Assembly: GCA_900471815.1 (NCBI GenBank)
Contig: UICE01000004.1
Span: 1 to 64,000, forward strand
Length of the DNA stretch: 64,000 nucleotides
Reading direction: 5' to 3'
DNA from: Hyphomicrobiales bacterium
Lineage (GTDB): Bacteria > Pseudomonadota > Alphaproteobacteria > Rhizobiales > Rhizobiaceae
The notes beneath the pieces are model-generated. The model had not been told where the DNA came from, ran no database searches, and was given only the letters and a program-made list of their open reading frames with translations. Both the position numbers and the translations under genes were made by a program. Below are positions 7,494 through 15,394 of this stretch, piece by piece (position 1 is the first letter of the stretch; every line of letters begins with the position of its first letter).

Positions 7494-9233
7494 TCAGCTT
7501 GCCGCGGTAGATAAATTATTCTCGCCAAACTGGGCATCATGAAGCCGCCGGTAAAACCGGTCTGACTTGAGCAGTTGCGTGTGTGTTCCCTGTTCAAGGA
7601 TACGGGCATTTTCTACCACAACGATACGATCGGCATTGCGGATCGTGGCAAGTCGGTGGGCGATAACCAGTGTGGTGCGTCCCTGCGCAAGTTCGGCCAG
7701 AGATAGCTGGATTTCCCGCTCTGTCTTGGTGTCCAGAGCCGATGTCGCTTCGTCCAAAATCAGAATTGGCGGGTTTTTCAGGAACATTCGCGCAATGGCA
7801 AGCCTCTGTTTTTGCCCGCCGGAAAGCTTGACTCCGCGTTCGCCGACAATCGTTTCATAGCCAGCAGGAAGCAATGCAATCATCTCATCAAGCCGGGCAC
7901 GCCGGGCAGCTTCAGCAATTTGGTCGTCTGTTGCGTTGAGACGGCCATAGGCAATGTTCTCCCGTATGGTCCCGCCGAACAGAAACACATCCTGCTGAAC
8001 GACGCCGATCTGGCTACGCAGCGAGGCCAATGTCATGTCGCGAATATCGATGCCGTCAATCGTTATGCTGCCGGAGTTTACTTCATAAAAGCGCGGCAGC
8101 AGCGAGCAAAGCGTGGTTTTTCCGGCACCTGATGAGCCAACAAACGCGACCGTTTCACCGGCCTTGATGGTCAGGTCAATCTCATGCAGCGCATCGCGCT
8201 CCGGTGAATATCGGAACGATACGTTTTTATAAGCGATATTGCCCTTCAGATTGGAAACGGTCAGGGCATTGACGCGGTCGGCTATGTCTGGCTCCGTATC
8301 GAGAAGCTCCGTGTAGCGGCGGAACCCTGCAATACCCTTGGGATAGGATTCAATGACCGAGTTTATCTTTTCGATCGGGCGCACAAAAACAGCAACCAGC
8401 AGGAGAAAGCTGACAAAACCACCATTTGTCATCTGCCCGGTGATGACAAGGTAGCTTCCGGCGATCATGACAATGACCTGTATCAGCCGCATGCTCATAT
8501 AGTTCAGTGACGTGCTTGCAGCCATAATCCAATAAGCGGCAAGCTTGGTCTCGCGATAGCGTGCATTGTCGCGGGCGAAAAGAGAGCGTTCATGCTCTTC
8601 ATTGGCGAATGCCTGAACGACGCGCATACCACCGACATTCTCTTCGATACGCACGTTGAAATCACCGACGCGGCTATAGAGATTTTGCCAGTTCCTGGTC
8701 ATGCGGCCGCCATATTGGCCTGCGCCCCAAACAACGATCGGCACCACGATCAGTGTCAGAATTGCCAATAGAGGATTGACGTAGACCATCAGCCAGAAAG
8801 CACCGATGAAGGTCATGATCGCAATGAAGAGGTCCTCAGGACCATGATGGGCGACTTCGCCGATTTCCTCTAGATCCTTGGTTACGCGCCCGACGAGATG
8901 ACCAGTCTTGTGGTTGTCGTAGAAGCGGAAGGACAGTTTTTGCAGGTGGTCAAAGCTTTTGCGGCGCATTTCGGTTTCAATATTGATGCCGAGCTTGTGC
9001 CCCCAATAAACGACGACCGCGTTCAGGCCCGTGTTAAACAGATAAACCGCCAGCAGACCGAAAGACGCCAGAAGGATAAGTGTCCAGTTCTGGCTGGGCA
9101 GCAAAACATCAATGAAGCTGCGCACGGCCATGGGAAAGCCGAGTTCCAGCAAGCCCGATATGATTGCGCAGGAAAAATCCAGCGCAAACAGTCCCTTGTA
9201 AGGGGCATAATAGGCAAAGAAACGTTTGATCAT
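7494..9233 (-). CDS. ABC exporter, fused membrane and ATPase domains (MsbA-like)
   Basis: A 579-residue half-size ABC exporter. The six-helix membrane domain occupies about residues 1-310. The ATPase domain carries Walker A GSSGAGKTT, Q-loop VVQQDVFLF, signature LSGGQKQR, Walker B ILILDEATSALD and the H-loop IAHRLAT. It belongs to the MsbA/multidrug/lipid exporter group and would act as a homodimer. The ATG at 9233 was chosen because the longer frame (to 9317) adds a basic, non-conserved N-terminus. It stands alone on the minus strand. The substrate cannot be deduced; lipid, drug or even the peptide product of the YcaO cluster 4 kb away are all possible. Confidence 0.88.
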   Translation of the reverse strand: MIKRFFAYYAPYKGLFALDFSCAIISGLLELGFPMAVRSFIDVLLPSQNWTLILLASFGLLAVYLFNTGLNAVVVYWGHKLGINIETEMRRKSFDHLQKLSFRFYDNHKTGHLVGRVTKDLEEIGEVAHHGPEDLFIAIMTFIGAFWLMVYVNPLLAILTLIVVPIVVWGAGQYGGRMTRNWQNLYSRVGDFNVRIEENVGGMRVVQAFANEEHERSLFARDNARYRETKLAAYWIMAASTSLNYMSMRLIQVIVMIAGSYLVITGQMTNGGFVSFLLLVAVFVRPIEKINSVIESYPKGIAGFRRYTELLDTEPDIADRVNALTVSNLKGNIAYKNVSFRYSPERDALHEIDLTIKAGETVAFVGSSGAGKTTLCSLLPRFYEVNSGSITIDGIDIRDMTLASLRSQIGVVQQDVFLFGGTIRENIAYGRLNATDDQIAEAARRARLDEMIALLPAGYETIVGERGVKLSGGQKQRLAIARMFLKNPPILILDEATSALDTKTEREIQLSLAELAQGRTTLVIAHRLATIRNADRIVVVENARILEQGTHTQLLKSDRFYRRLHDAQFGENNLSTAAS

Positions 9234-9547
9234 TTTATACGCGCGAGCACTGTGGGAGAAGCGATTGTGCCTGGAAAGGCACGGGCAGGAGTTAGCACAT
9301 GTTTGCCTTTTGCCCAATAGAATCGACGAATACAGCGATAATAATGGTCGGCTTTTACAAGCGCTTGAACAGAACTGCCGCGACTTGAACGGAAATGGTG
9401 CGGATAGGTCGGAAAGCTTTGCTTAGACCACTAGTTCAAATTGCTGACACGACAGCGATATGCCGTCAGGCCTATAATTTAAGTGCAGCACCGCCCGGCC
9501 TTCCCAGTGCCACCAAAAGGCCGGACGGAGGGGGCTTGGGGAAACCG
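9234..9547. other. Divergent intergenic region, no gene seen
   Basis: This 314-base gap separates the divergent ABC exporter and acyltransferase genes and must carry both promoters. Open frames here are upstream extensions of the flanking genes without good ribosome sites. No clear repeat or hairpin was found. Confidence 0.5.
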
Positions 9548-10690
9548 ATGAACGTCCAACGATACGACATGCTTGATGGACTGAGAGGCGTTGCTGCCCT
9601 CCTTGTCGTTGGATTCCATCTGTCGCAATTCGGCATGATTCCGGCTATCGTACCGAGAGGCTATCTTGCCGTGGATTTCTTCTTTGTGCTCAGCGGGTTT
9701 GTTGTTGCCCACGCCTATGAAAGGGACCTCCGGACTCATTTGTCATTTGGGTCATTCATCATAAAACGCGTGATCAGACTCTATCCGCTGGCGCTGCTTG
9801 GTGCTGGCATGGGCCTGGTGGTCCTTTTGCTGAAATGGCTGTTTTTTCCCGGAAAAGTTGAATCTCTGGAGGTCTTGCTGGCGTCCGGAATGCTCAATCT
9901 TGCAATGGTTCCGTCTTTCCTCAGTGCAACAGCAACATCTCACGATCTTTTCCCCGGAAATGGTCCGCTCTGGTCGCTTTTTTTCGAGTTGCTTATCAAT
10001 CTATTATGGGCGGTCTGTGGCATTTGGCTCCGTACCAGCACCCTGATCCTGATCATCGTAGTCAGTCTGGTTTTTCTTGCGGTTTTTGTGAACCGATATC
10101 ACACGCTCAATATTGGATATGACACCGCAACCTTCTGGGGCGGTCTGGCCCGGGTATGTTTCGGCTTTCCCTTGGGTGTGGTCATATATCGTGAGCAGCA
10201 CCGCCTGAGTGCAAATGCGCGGCATTGGAGCATGTTTACCCTTTCGGCAGCACTGGTTTTTGTGCTTGCAATTCCAGTTGTCGTATCAGAGCGAAATTTC
10301 CCTTGGCTGGACTTGGTTTTTATCAGCCTGTGTCTGCCTGCCATCGTCATTGGAGGCACCGGGCAAACAAACACCATGCGTTTCGGCTCCCTGCTCGGCA
10401 GTTTGTCCTATCCAATTTATGTTTTGCATTTTCCTATTGTCTTGATGATGTCAGGTCTTAGCCAATCATTGCTTTCAGGCTGGAATACGCACATTATCGC
10501 CAGCATGAGCTTCGTCATGATCCTGGCTTTTTCCTGGATGGCCTTGCGTCTTTATGATGAACCCATGCGAAGAATGCTCACATCTTTGACGCGCAAGGGC
10601 GATGGCAGATTCTACAAACCCTTCCCGACACCGGAACCTGTAAGCGGAGCAACTCAACCAGACGGAGGGCAGATCGATGTTCGGCTTTAA
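9548..10690 (+). CDS. Acyltransferase 3 family membrane protein
   Basis: About 380 residues with roughly ten membrane helices. The N-terminus has the family signature: DMLDGLRGVAALLVVGFHL, with the histidine thought to be catalytic, followed by YLAVDFFFVLSGFVVAHAY. Acyltransferase-3 proteins move acetyl, succinyl or longer acyl groups from the cytoplasm onto surface sugars (OafA, ExoH and NodX are examples). The frame stays open from 9395, but the ATG at 9548 begins just before the conserved segment. The 3' end overlaps the next small gene by 14 bases, so they are co-transcribed. It might acylate a surface polysaccharide, possibly the product of the locus further downstream, but the acceptor is unknown. 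Confidence 0.86.
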   Translation: MNVQRYDMLDGLRGVAALLVVGFHLSQFGMIPAIVPRGYLAVDFFFVLSGFVVAHAYERDLRTHLSFGSFIIKRVIRLYPLALLGAGMGLVVLLLKWLFFPGKVESLEVLLASGMLNLAMVPSFLSATATSHDLFPGNGPLWSLFFELLINLLWAVCGIWLRTSTLILIIVVSLVFLAVFVNRYHTLNIGYDTATFWGGLARVCFGFPLGVVIYREQHRLSANARHWSMFTLSAALVFVLAIPVVVSERNFPWLDLVFISLCLPAIVIGGTGQTNTMRFGSLLGSLSYPIYVLHFPIVLMMSGLSQSLLSGWNTHIIASMSFVMILAFSWMALRLYDEPMRRMLTSLTRKGDGRFYKPFPTPEPVSGATQPDGGQIDVRL

Positions 10691-11009
10691 CGTCAGAGAT
10701 CCGGAGCGGGATCGCGAGAGTGATACAGCCCGATTCAAACGCATTATTACGACGCTGACGGCTGTCCGAAATGAATTGGAACTGGAGAAGCTCGGCCTCA
10801 ACAAACGTTTTGCCGAAGCATCTGCGGATGCGGCACTGACGCTTGAAGCAATGACAGATATTGCCGAACCGGAATCCTATGAGGGTCGCCTGGAAAATCT
10901 GACGAGCGTTATGAAAGCCTATGAAAAGCGGGTTGCGTTTCTTGAAAGCCAGTTGACTTTTGTTGAAGGCATTTTGGGAAAAACCTCATCTTTTTACGAC
11001 GAATTATAG
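10677..11009 (+). CDS. Small coiled-coil protein of unknown function
   Basis: A 110-residue charged, alpha-helical protein with no membrane segment. Residues about 20-50 and 70-100 have heptad-like spacing of leucine, isoleucine and valine (RFKRIITTLTAVRNELELEKL, then ENLTSVMKAYEKRVAFLESQLTFVEGIL), suggesting a pair of coiled coils. I do not recognise the family. The start overlaps the end of the acyltransferase gene by 14 bases, so it is probably translated from the same message and may work with it. A partner or scaffold role is only a guess. Confidence 0.65.
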   Translation: MFGFNVRDPERDRESDTARFKRIITTLTAVRNELELEKLGLNKRFAEASADAALTLEAMTDIAEPESYEGRLENLTSVMKAYEKRVAFLESQLTFVEGILGKTSSFYDEL

Positions 11010-11382
11010 TAACGCAAATAACTATCTGCTTGGCAGAGAAGACACAAACTTTTAGGCACTTGTGTCTATGTAGCAATAGTTTGGCAGATTCTTTGACTTT
11101 TCTTTCAAAAATCCATCAACCCTCTTGCACAATGTCATTATTTTGCGGATAGTCGAGACTTAAAACGAATTTATCTTATGAAAAACGAACCCGGAACGGA
11201 CATTCCGTACTGTCGGTCTCTTTGCAAGTATTTCAGAGGCAGTATTAATACAAATTTATTATAGTTTTACCTTTATATCTATCTATAGATATGGGGTGGA
11301 CTTGGTTAAAATTGTGACTGATAGCCTATGCAGATCGTATATCGGGAAGAAAACAGTTAGATAAATCCGGGGCTTATTCGGA
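11010..11382. other. AT-rich upstream region of the SARP/YcaO cluster
   Basis: This 373-base stretch is visibly richer in A and T than the flanking genes and has no convincing open frame. It probably carries the promoter of the SARP gene and the peptide cluster. The only structured element seen is a short perfect inverted repeat at 11275-11292. Confidence 0.5.
11275..11292. promoter_or_regulatory. Perfect inverted repeat upstream of the SARP gene
   Basis: ATATCTAT and ATAGATAT face each other around a 2-base centre, about 90 bases before the SARP start codon. It could be an operator. SARP proteins usually bind direct repeats, so another regulator is possible, and AT-rich palindromes can arise by chance. 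Confidence 0.35.
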
Positions 11383-13404
11383 ATGAAGATTGCAGTTTTT
11401 GGAGAGGCAACTGTAAGTCTGGGCGGACAACTTGTTCCCCGTGTCCCTGCCAATTTTCTTCGCATTATTGTTTACCTTCTGCTGGAAAACCCCAACCATT
11501 CCGTTTCTCGTGGCAAGCTGTCACAAGTTCTTTGGTCCGAGACGGACCAATCCCACGCTTCCATGAATCTGCGGCAAAGTCTGGCGCGTATCCGCAAATT
11601 TCAGGAGCAATATGGCTTAAGTCTTATACAGGGCGATGCTACTTATGTTTACCTGAACCTGTCGCAGGTGAGGGCCGATCTTCTGCGGATCGATCTTCTT
11701 GAGTATATGGAGCTAATGCAGAAGGGCGATATTGAGTCCTTGCTGCCGATGATCGAGCTTTATGCCGGCGATCTTCTGGCGCAGAACGAGCCGCAAGCTT
11801 CTGATTTTGACGAATGGCTGGACGTCAAGCGCGTAAAGATTCGCGATGATCTGACCGCGATGCTGCTTTTGATGATTGATCAGCCCATAGGCGTAAGTAT
11901 CGATGAAAAGCGGCAATGCGCCCGTAAGCTGATCGAAATTGACCCCTATCAGGAGGTTGGTTATCGCGCATTGATGCAAACGGCGTCGCAGCTTGGGCTG
12001 ATTGCCAAGGTGGAGCGGACATTCCGGGAATGCACGAAAAAGCTCCGCGATGATCTTGATGTCGAGCCGGAAGAGCAAACGATTGAGCTCTATCAGCAAT
12101 TGCTGCCGAAACTTTCCCCGGCAACGACAAGAGGGCTCATTATCACGCAGCCAGCACAACCTGTTGCAATCCGGACCGAAATACAGACACCGACCGCGAT
12201 CCGCGCCGTATCCCAGCTGCAACAGGCCAAACAAGCGGGCCTGCCGCGGGTTATGGTTCTCTATTTGCCGCATAATGCATCCGACCCAATGGAGCAACTT
12301 GCCGCGTCGCTGGTAGATGATATCACGATCGGCCTATGCCGTTTGCGCACGCTTTCAGTTGTGGCGCCCTATACGTCCAAGCGCGTGGTAACAGAATCCC
12401 CGATTGACAGTTTTGACGGTCTCAAAGCGCAATTCGGAGTCAGTTACGCGGTTGACAGCAAGATTGTGCGCCGCGACGGGTTTTGCTTCCTTTCAGTGAA
12501 ACTCATTGACACCGAAACGCAGGAGATCGTCTGGGCGGAGAAAACAAAGTTTGATTATGTCCTGCCCGAACAGCAATACCGGCAGCTTTCCATCCGCATC
12601 ATTCTTTCTGTTGTATCGACAATCGAGAAGTCGGAACTTGACCGCTACAACAAGCTCTACCAAGACCCCAATGCCTATTATTGGTACCTCATGGGCAAGC
12701 GCGATATCGACAAGTTCGATTTGTCGAAATTGCGTCAGGCTCGCCAATCCTTCAAGAATGCCCTGACAGCGTCGCCTGACTTTGTTCCTGCGCTTAGCGG
12801 GATAGCAAGAACCATGCAAAAGGAATGGCTGATGCTGGCGCGCAGTGAAAAAGATATTTTGCTTGAAGGGGAAAAAATCGCCAAGCGCGCTACCCCCAAT
12901 GACCCAGACGATGAGCGGCCTCTGCGGGAACTTGGCACAATCAGTATGTATCTGGGCAAATTCGACGACAGTCTCGAATATTTCGACCAAGGCGAGGCGA
13001 TCAACCCGCAGCATGCGGATTTGCTGGCCGATTATGCGGATGCTTTAACGCATTATGGTTGGCTCGATCAGGCTGTGGAAAAGATACAGCAAGCCATAGA
13101 ACATAACCCGCTGGCCCCGGATTATTATTATTGGGTAGGAGCCGGTGCTTTGCATGCATTGGACAGACATAAGGAGGCGGTCGCCTACACAGATCAGATG
13201 CAAAATCCACGCGTAGCGTCAAGATTGATCTCAGCATGTTGGGCGATGCTCGGTGAAAAGGAAAAAGCCGCAGAATTTCGAACGCAGGCGCTGGCGGATA
13301 ATCCTAATTTCCGTATCGATGAATGGACAAAGAGCATGGCGCTAAGGTTGCCGGAACAGCGCCAGAAATATGTGACGTCTCTCAAGGAAGCTGGCTTCCA
13401 ATAG
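11383..13404 (+). CDS. SARP-type transcriptional activator with TPR C-terminus
   Basis: A 673-residue regulator. Residues 1-95 form an OmpR-like winged helix (MKIAVFGEATVSLGGQ, then SVSRGKLSQVLWS and NLRQSLARIRK). Residues about 96-245 form the BTAD helical domain found in SARP activators (EVGYRALMQTASQLG, LDVEPEEQTIELYQQL). A segment at about 285-405 resembles the TolB-N/FlgO-like domain fused to many proteobacterial regulators. From about 420 to the end there are TPR-like helical pairs (AYYWYLMGKRDIDKF, then EKIQQAIEHNPLAPDYYYWV). SARPs activate secondary-metabolite clusters in actinobacteria. Here the gene directly precedes two small peptides, YcaO and TfuA on the same strand, with 21 bases to the first peptide, so it is very likely their activator. 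Confidence 0.85.
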   Translation: MKIAVFGEATVSLGGQLVPRVPANFLRIIVYLLLENPNHSVSRGKLSQVLWSETDQSHASMNLRQSLARIRKFQEQYGLSLIQGDATYVYLNLSQVRADLLRIDLLEYMELMQKGDIESLLPMIELYAGDLLAQNEPQASDFDEWLDVKRVKIRDDLTAMLLLMIDQPIGVSIDEKRQCARKLIEIDPYQEVGYRALMQTASQLGLIAKVERTFRECTKKLRDDLDVEPEEQTIELYQQLLPKLSPATTRGLIITQPAQPVAIRTEIQTPTAIRAVSQLQQAKQAGLPRVMVLYLPHNASDPMEQLAASLVDDITIGLCRLRTLSVVAPYTSKRVVTESPIDSFDGLKAQFGVSYAVDSKIVRRDGFCFLSVKLIDTETQEIVWAEKTKFDYVLPEQQYRQLSIRIILSVVSTIEKSELDRYNKLYQDPNAYYWYLMGKRDIDKFDLSKLRQARQSFKNALTASPDFVPALSGIARTMQKEWLMLARSEKDILLEGEKIAKRATPNDPDDERPLRELGTISMYLGKFDDSLEYFDQGEAINPQHADLLADYADALTHYGWLDQAVEKIQQAIEHNPLAPDYYYWVGAGALHALDRHKEAVAYTDQMQNPRVASRLISACWAMLGEKEKAAEFRTQALADNPNFRIDEWTKSMALRLPEQRQKYVTSLKEAGFQ

Positions 13405-13425
13405 TTGAAAACAAGGGGTTCAGGA

Positions 13426-13674
13426 ATGGCGAAGTACTTTATTATTGGCGAGGCTGGGGAAACTGAATTATGGCTTGTAGATATTGATAATCGCACAGTG
13501 ACGCCAGTCGCTGAGACAGATTTGGAAAATGCTACCACCGCAGACATTTTACAGCTTATCGGCACTGCGCGTAAGTCCGGGATTATTGCAACCAAAGGAA
13601 TTAGCATAGCCATCGCATCAGACACTCGCGCGGGAATGAAATCTCAGTCGTATAGCGAGAGTAAAGAGAAATGA
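13426..13674 (+). CDS. Small protein with precursor-like leader, no repeats
   Basis: An 82-residue protein beginning MAKYFIIGEAGETELWLVDI. I do not recognise a family, but its N-terminus matches the next small protein: both share M-x-K-Y-aromatic-I, an acidic stretch, L-W-L-V, a D-x2-T and an acidic residue at similar spacing. The C-terminal half is rich in Ala, Ile, Ser and Thr (GISIAIASDTRAG) and ends in a polar tail with SQSYSESKEK. It has no cysteine. The ATG at 13426 follows AGGGGTTCAGGA and is preferred over a TTG at 13405. It could be a second precursor with a different core, or a leader-like helper. It lies 21 bases after the SARP gene and is likely co-transcribed. Confidence 0.7.
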   Translation: MAKYFIIGEAGETELWLVDIDNRTVTPVAETDLENATTADILQLIGTARKSGIIATKGISIAIASDTRAGMKSQSYSESKEK

Positions 13675-13793
13675 TCGAGGCTGGCTATAAAATCAATGTA
13701 TTAAGTATTGATAGGACTTTCGGATCGATTGACGTATGAAAGAATCAGCATAACCTCTCCCAGGTGAGCTCTCTACTTGGAAAGGTTATTGTC

Positions 13794-14090
13794 ATGTCGA
13801 AATATTACATCGTTAATGAGGAAGACAAGCTTTGGCTCGTCAATTCAGATACGAACACTGCCGAATGTTTGGACAAGGATGTCATTGGCTCAATAAGCGC
13901 CGCTGGTTTGGAATTTCTGGCTAAGGTGAATATGAGCGAGACTGGAATCGATATGGAAGCGCGGACTGATCCATCAGATCGCGCTTATTCATTCGATGGC
14001 AGAAGTGATGCCTCAGATCGCGCCTATTCATTCGACGTACGGAATGGCCCCTCAGACCGTTCGTTTTCAGCCAACGCGGCGGTTTCGTAA
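13794..14090 (+). CDS. Putative multi-core RiPP precursor peptide
   Basis: A 98-residue protein starting MSKYYIVNEEDKLWLVNSDT. Residues 1 to about 58 resemble the preceding small protein and would be the leader. From residue 59 there are three tandem 13-residue units: two nearly identical copies built on SDRAYSFD followed by a variable residue and Arg, and a third divergent copy (PSDRSFS) at the C-terminus. The units contain Ser, Asp, Tyr and Phe but no Cys or Thr; the single Cys is in the leader. Repeated cores separated by short spacers are known from multi-core precursors such as thiovarsolin. The YcaO gene starts 38 bases downstream. The ATG at 13794 has AAAGG upstream. Confidence 0.72.
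   Translation: MSKYYIVNEEDKLWLVNSDTNTAECLDKDVIGSISAAGLEFLAKVNMSETGIDMEARTDPSDRAYSFDGRSDASDRAYSFDVRNGPSDRSFSANAAVS
13968..14090 (+). repeat. Three tandem 39-base units in the precursor gene
   Basis: Units lie at 13968-14006, 14007-14045 and 14046-14090 (stop included). Units 1 and 2 are nearly identical in DNA and protein, while unit 3 has drifted. Differences fall mostly at codon third positions, which suggests the repeated peptide, not the DNA, is what is kept. Confidence 0.85.
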
Positions 14091-14128
14091 ACTGAGGGAA
14101 TGTTGCCAAACGGTCTGCTGGAGTACTT

Positions 14129-15385
14129 ATGAAGTCACGGGCCGGGATTTCGGTTTATGAAAGGCTTGCGGCGGATGAAGCCAAGCTTCGCTCCGCCGCA
14201 AGCAATAATGATCCGTCTTCCACCAGATTGCATGATGCGGATGTGACCGTGAGCCGGCTGCGTCCACATTTCTCGCAGCTGGGCATTGTTCGAATGGCGG
14301 AAGTGACCGGCCTCGACCGCATCGGTATTCCGGTGTGGATGGCGGTACGCCCAAATAGCCGTACATTGGCGGTCAGCCAAGGCAAAGGTATCACGGCACC
14401 ACATGCGCGTGCTTCCGCTGTTATGGAAGCCGCAGAAATCGCTATTGCCGAAGACATTCCCGCCACGTCAATCACAGCAACGAAAGCTGCCCTGCAAGAC
14501 AGCGGACACATTGTTTTTGACGGGCGCATGCTTCTCATGCGCGGTGCTGATGAGCCCGGAAATGACGAGCCGATCGAATGGTTGGAAGGCTTTGATCTCC
14601 TCAAGCAACTCCCGGTCTACGTGCCGCGCGAGGTCGTCTCGCTTGACTTCACGTCGCAGCGGCAGAACTGGCACTATAGCCAATCCACCGATGGGCTGGC
14701 GTCCGGAAACTGCCTGCTGGAAGCGGTTATCCATGGACTTTGCGAACGGGTGGAGCGTGATGCAACGGAGCTATGGCGGTTTCAGCGTGACGCTGGTGTC
14801 CAGGCACGATGCGTCGATCCGCGCGTGTTCTCCGACAGCAATATTGATTGGCTAGCCGAACGCATTGCCAGTGCAGGTTTTGTGCTGAGGCTCTTCGATA
14901 CGAGCTCGGATATCGCGCTGCCGGTTTTCATGGCGACCATCAGTCCGGCAACACAGCACGGCAGCTATCTGCATTTCGATCTCGCAGCGGGATATGGCTG
15001 CCATCTTTCTCCGCGCGTAGCCGCCATGCGCGCGATCACCGAGGCGGCGCAGACCCGTATCACCAATATTTCGGGTGCCCGGGACGATTTTGATCCATCG
15101 GAATATGCGCAGCGGCTTGCGCCGGACCTTGCCGTCTATATCCACGCGCAACCTGGAAGTGATTTCCATTTCGAAGACCCATCGCCGGTCGCGCGGGCAA
15201 GTCTGGAAACCTATCTCAACCCACTTCGCCAGCGCGGCATTAGAAGCGTGGTTGCTGTTCCGCTTGGCGGAGAAGAATATGGATTTTCCGTCTGCCGGGT
15301 GCTGGTCAATGAGTTGGAAAGCCCGGCAGGTATTCGCAAACATCGCTTCGGCGGGAGGGCTCTCAATGCAATGCTCCGCCAGTAA
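14129..15385 (+). CDS. YcaO-domain protein (ATP-dependent peptide backbone modification)
   Basis: A 418-residue protein of the YcaO superfamily. The ATP- and magnesium-binding motifs are in place: SQGKGITAPHARASAVMEAAE at about 83-103 (quoted here as the stretch from SQGKG to MEAAE), STDGLASGN at 186-194, EAVIHGLCERVERD at 198-211, and RAITEAAQTR at 301-310 followed by SGARDD. YcaO enzymes activate a backbone amide oxygen with ATP. With an E1/F partner they make azolines; with TfuA they make thioamides. No E1-like, F-like or McbC-like flavin dehydrogenase gene is present, and TfuA follows by 9 bases, so thioamide formation is the better inference. GGAG precedes the ATG. The C-terminus is not proline-rich, unlike classical azoline-forming YcaOs. 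Confidence 0.88.
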   Translation: MKSRAGISVYERLAADEAKLRSAASNNDPSSTRLHDADVTVSRLRPHFSQLGIVRMAEVTGLDRIGIPVWMAVRPNSRTLAVSQGKGITAPHARASAVMEAAEIAIAEDIPATSITATKAALQDSGHIVFDGRMLLMRGADEPGNDEPIEWLEGFDLLKQLPVYVPREVVSLDFTSQRQNWHYSQSTDGLASGNCLLEAVIHGLCERVERDATELWRFQRDAGVQARCVDPRVFSDSNIDWLAERIASAGFVLRLFDTSSDIALPVFMATISPATQHGSYLHFDLAAGYGCHLSPRVAAMRAITEAAQTRITNISGARDDFDPSEYAQRLAPDLAVYIHAQPGSDFHFEDPSPVARASLETYLNPLRQRGIRSVVAVPLGGEEYGFSVCRVLVNELESPAGIRKHRFGGRALNAMLRQ

Positions 15386-15394
15386 AGCAACGCC

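Noticed and set aside
13968-14090. Direct-repeat array that might be an integration or CRISPR element
   Set aside because: The repeats are in frame, differ mostly at third codon positions and end at the stop codon of a small gene.
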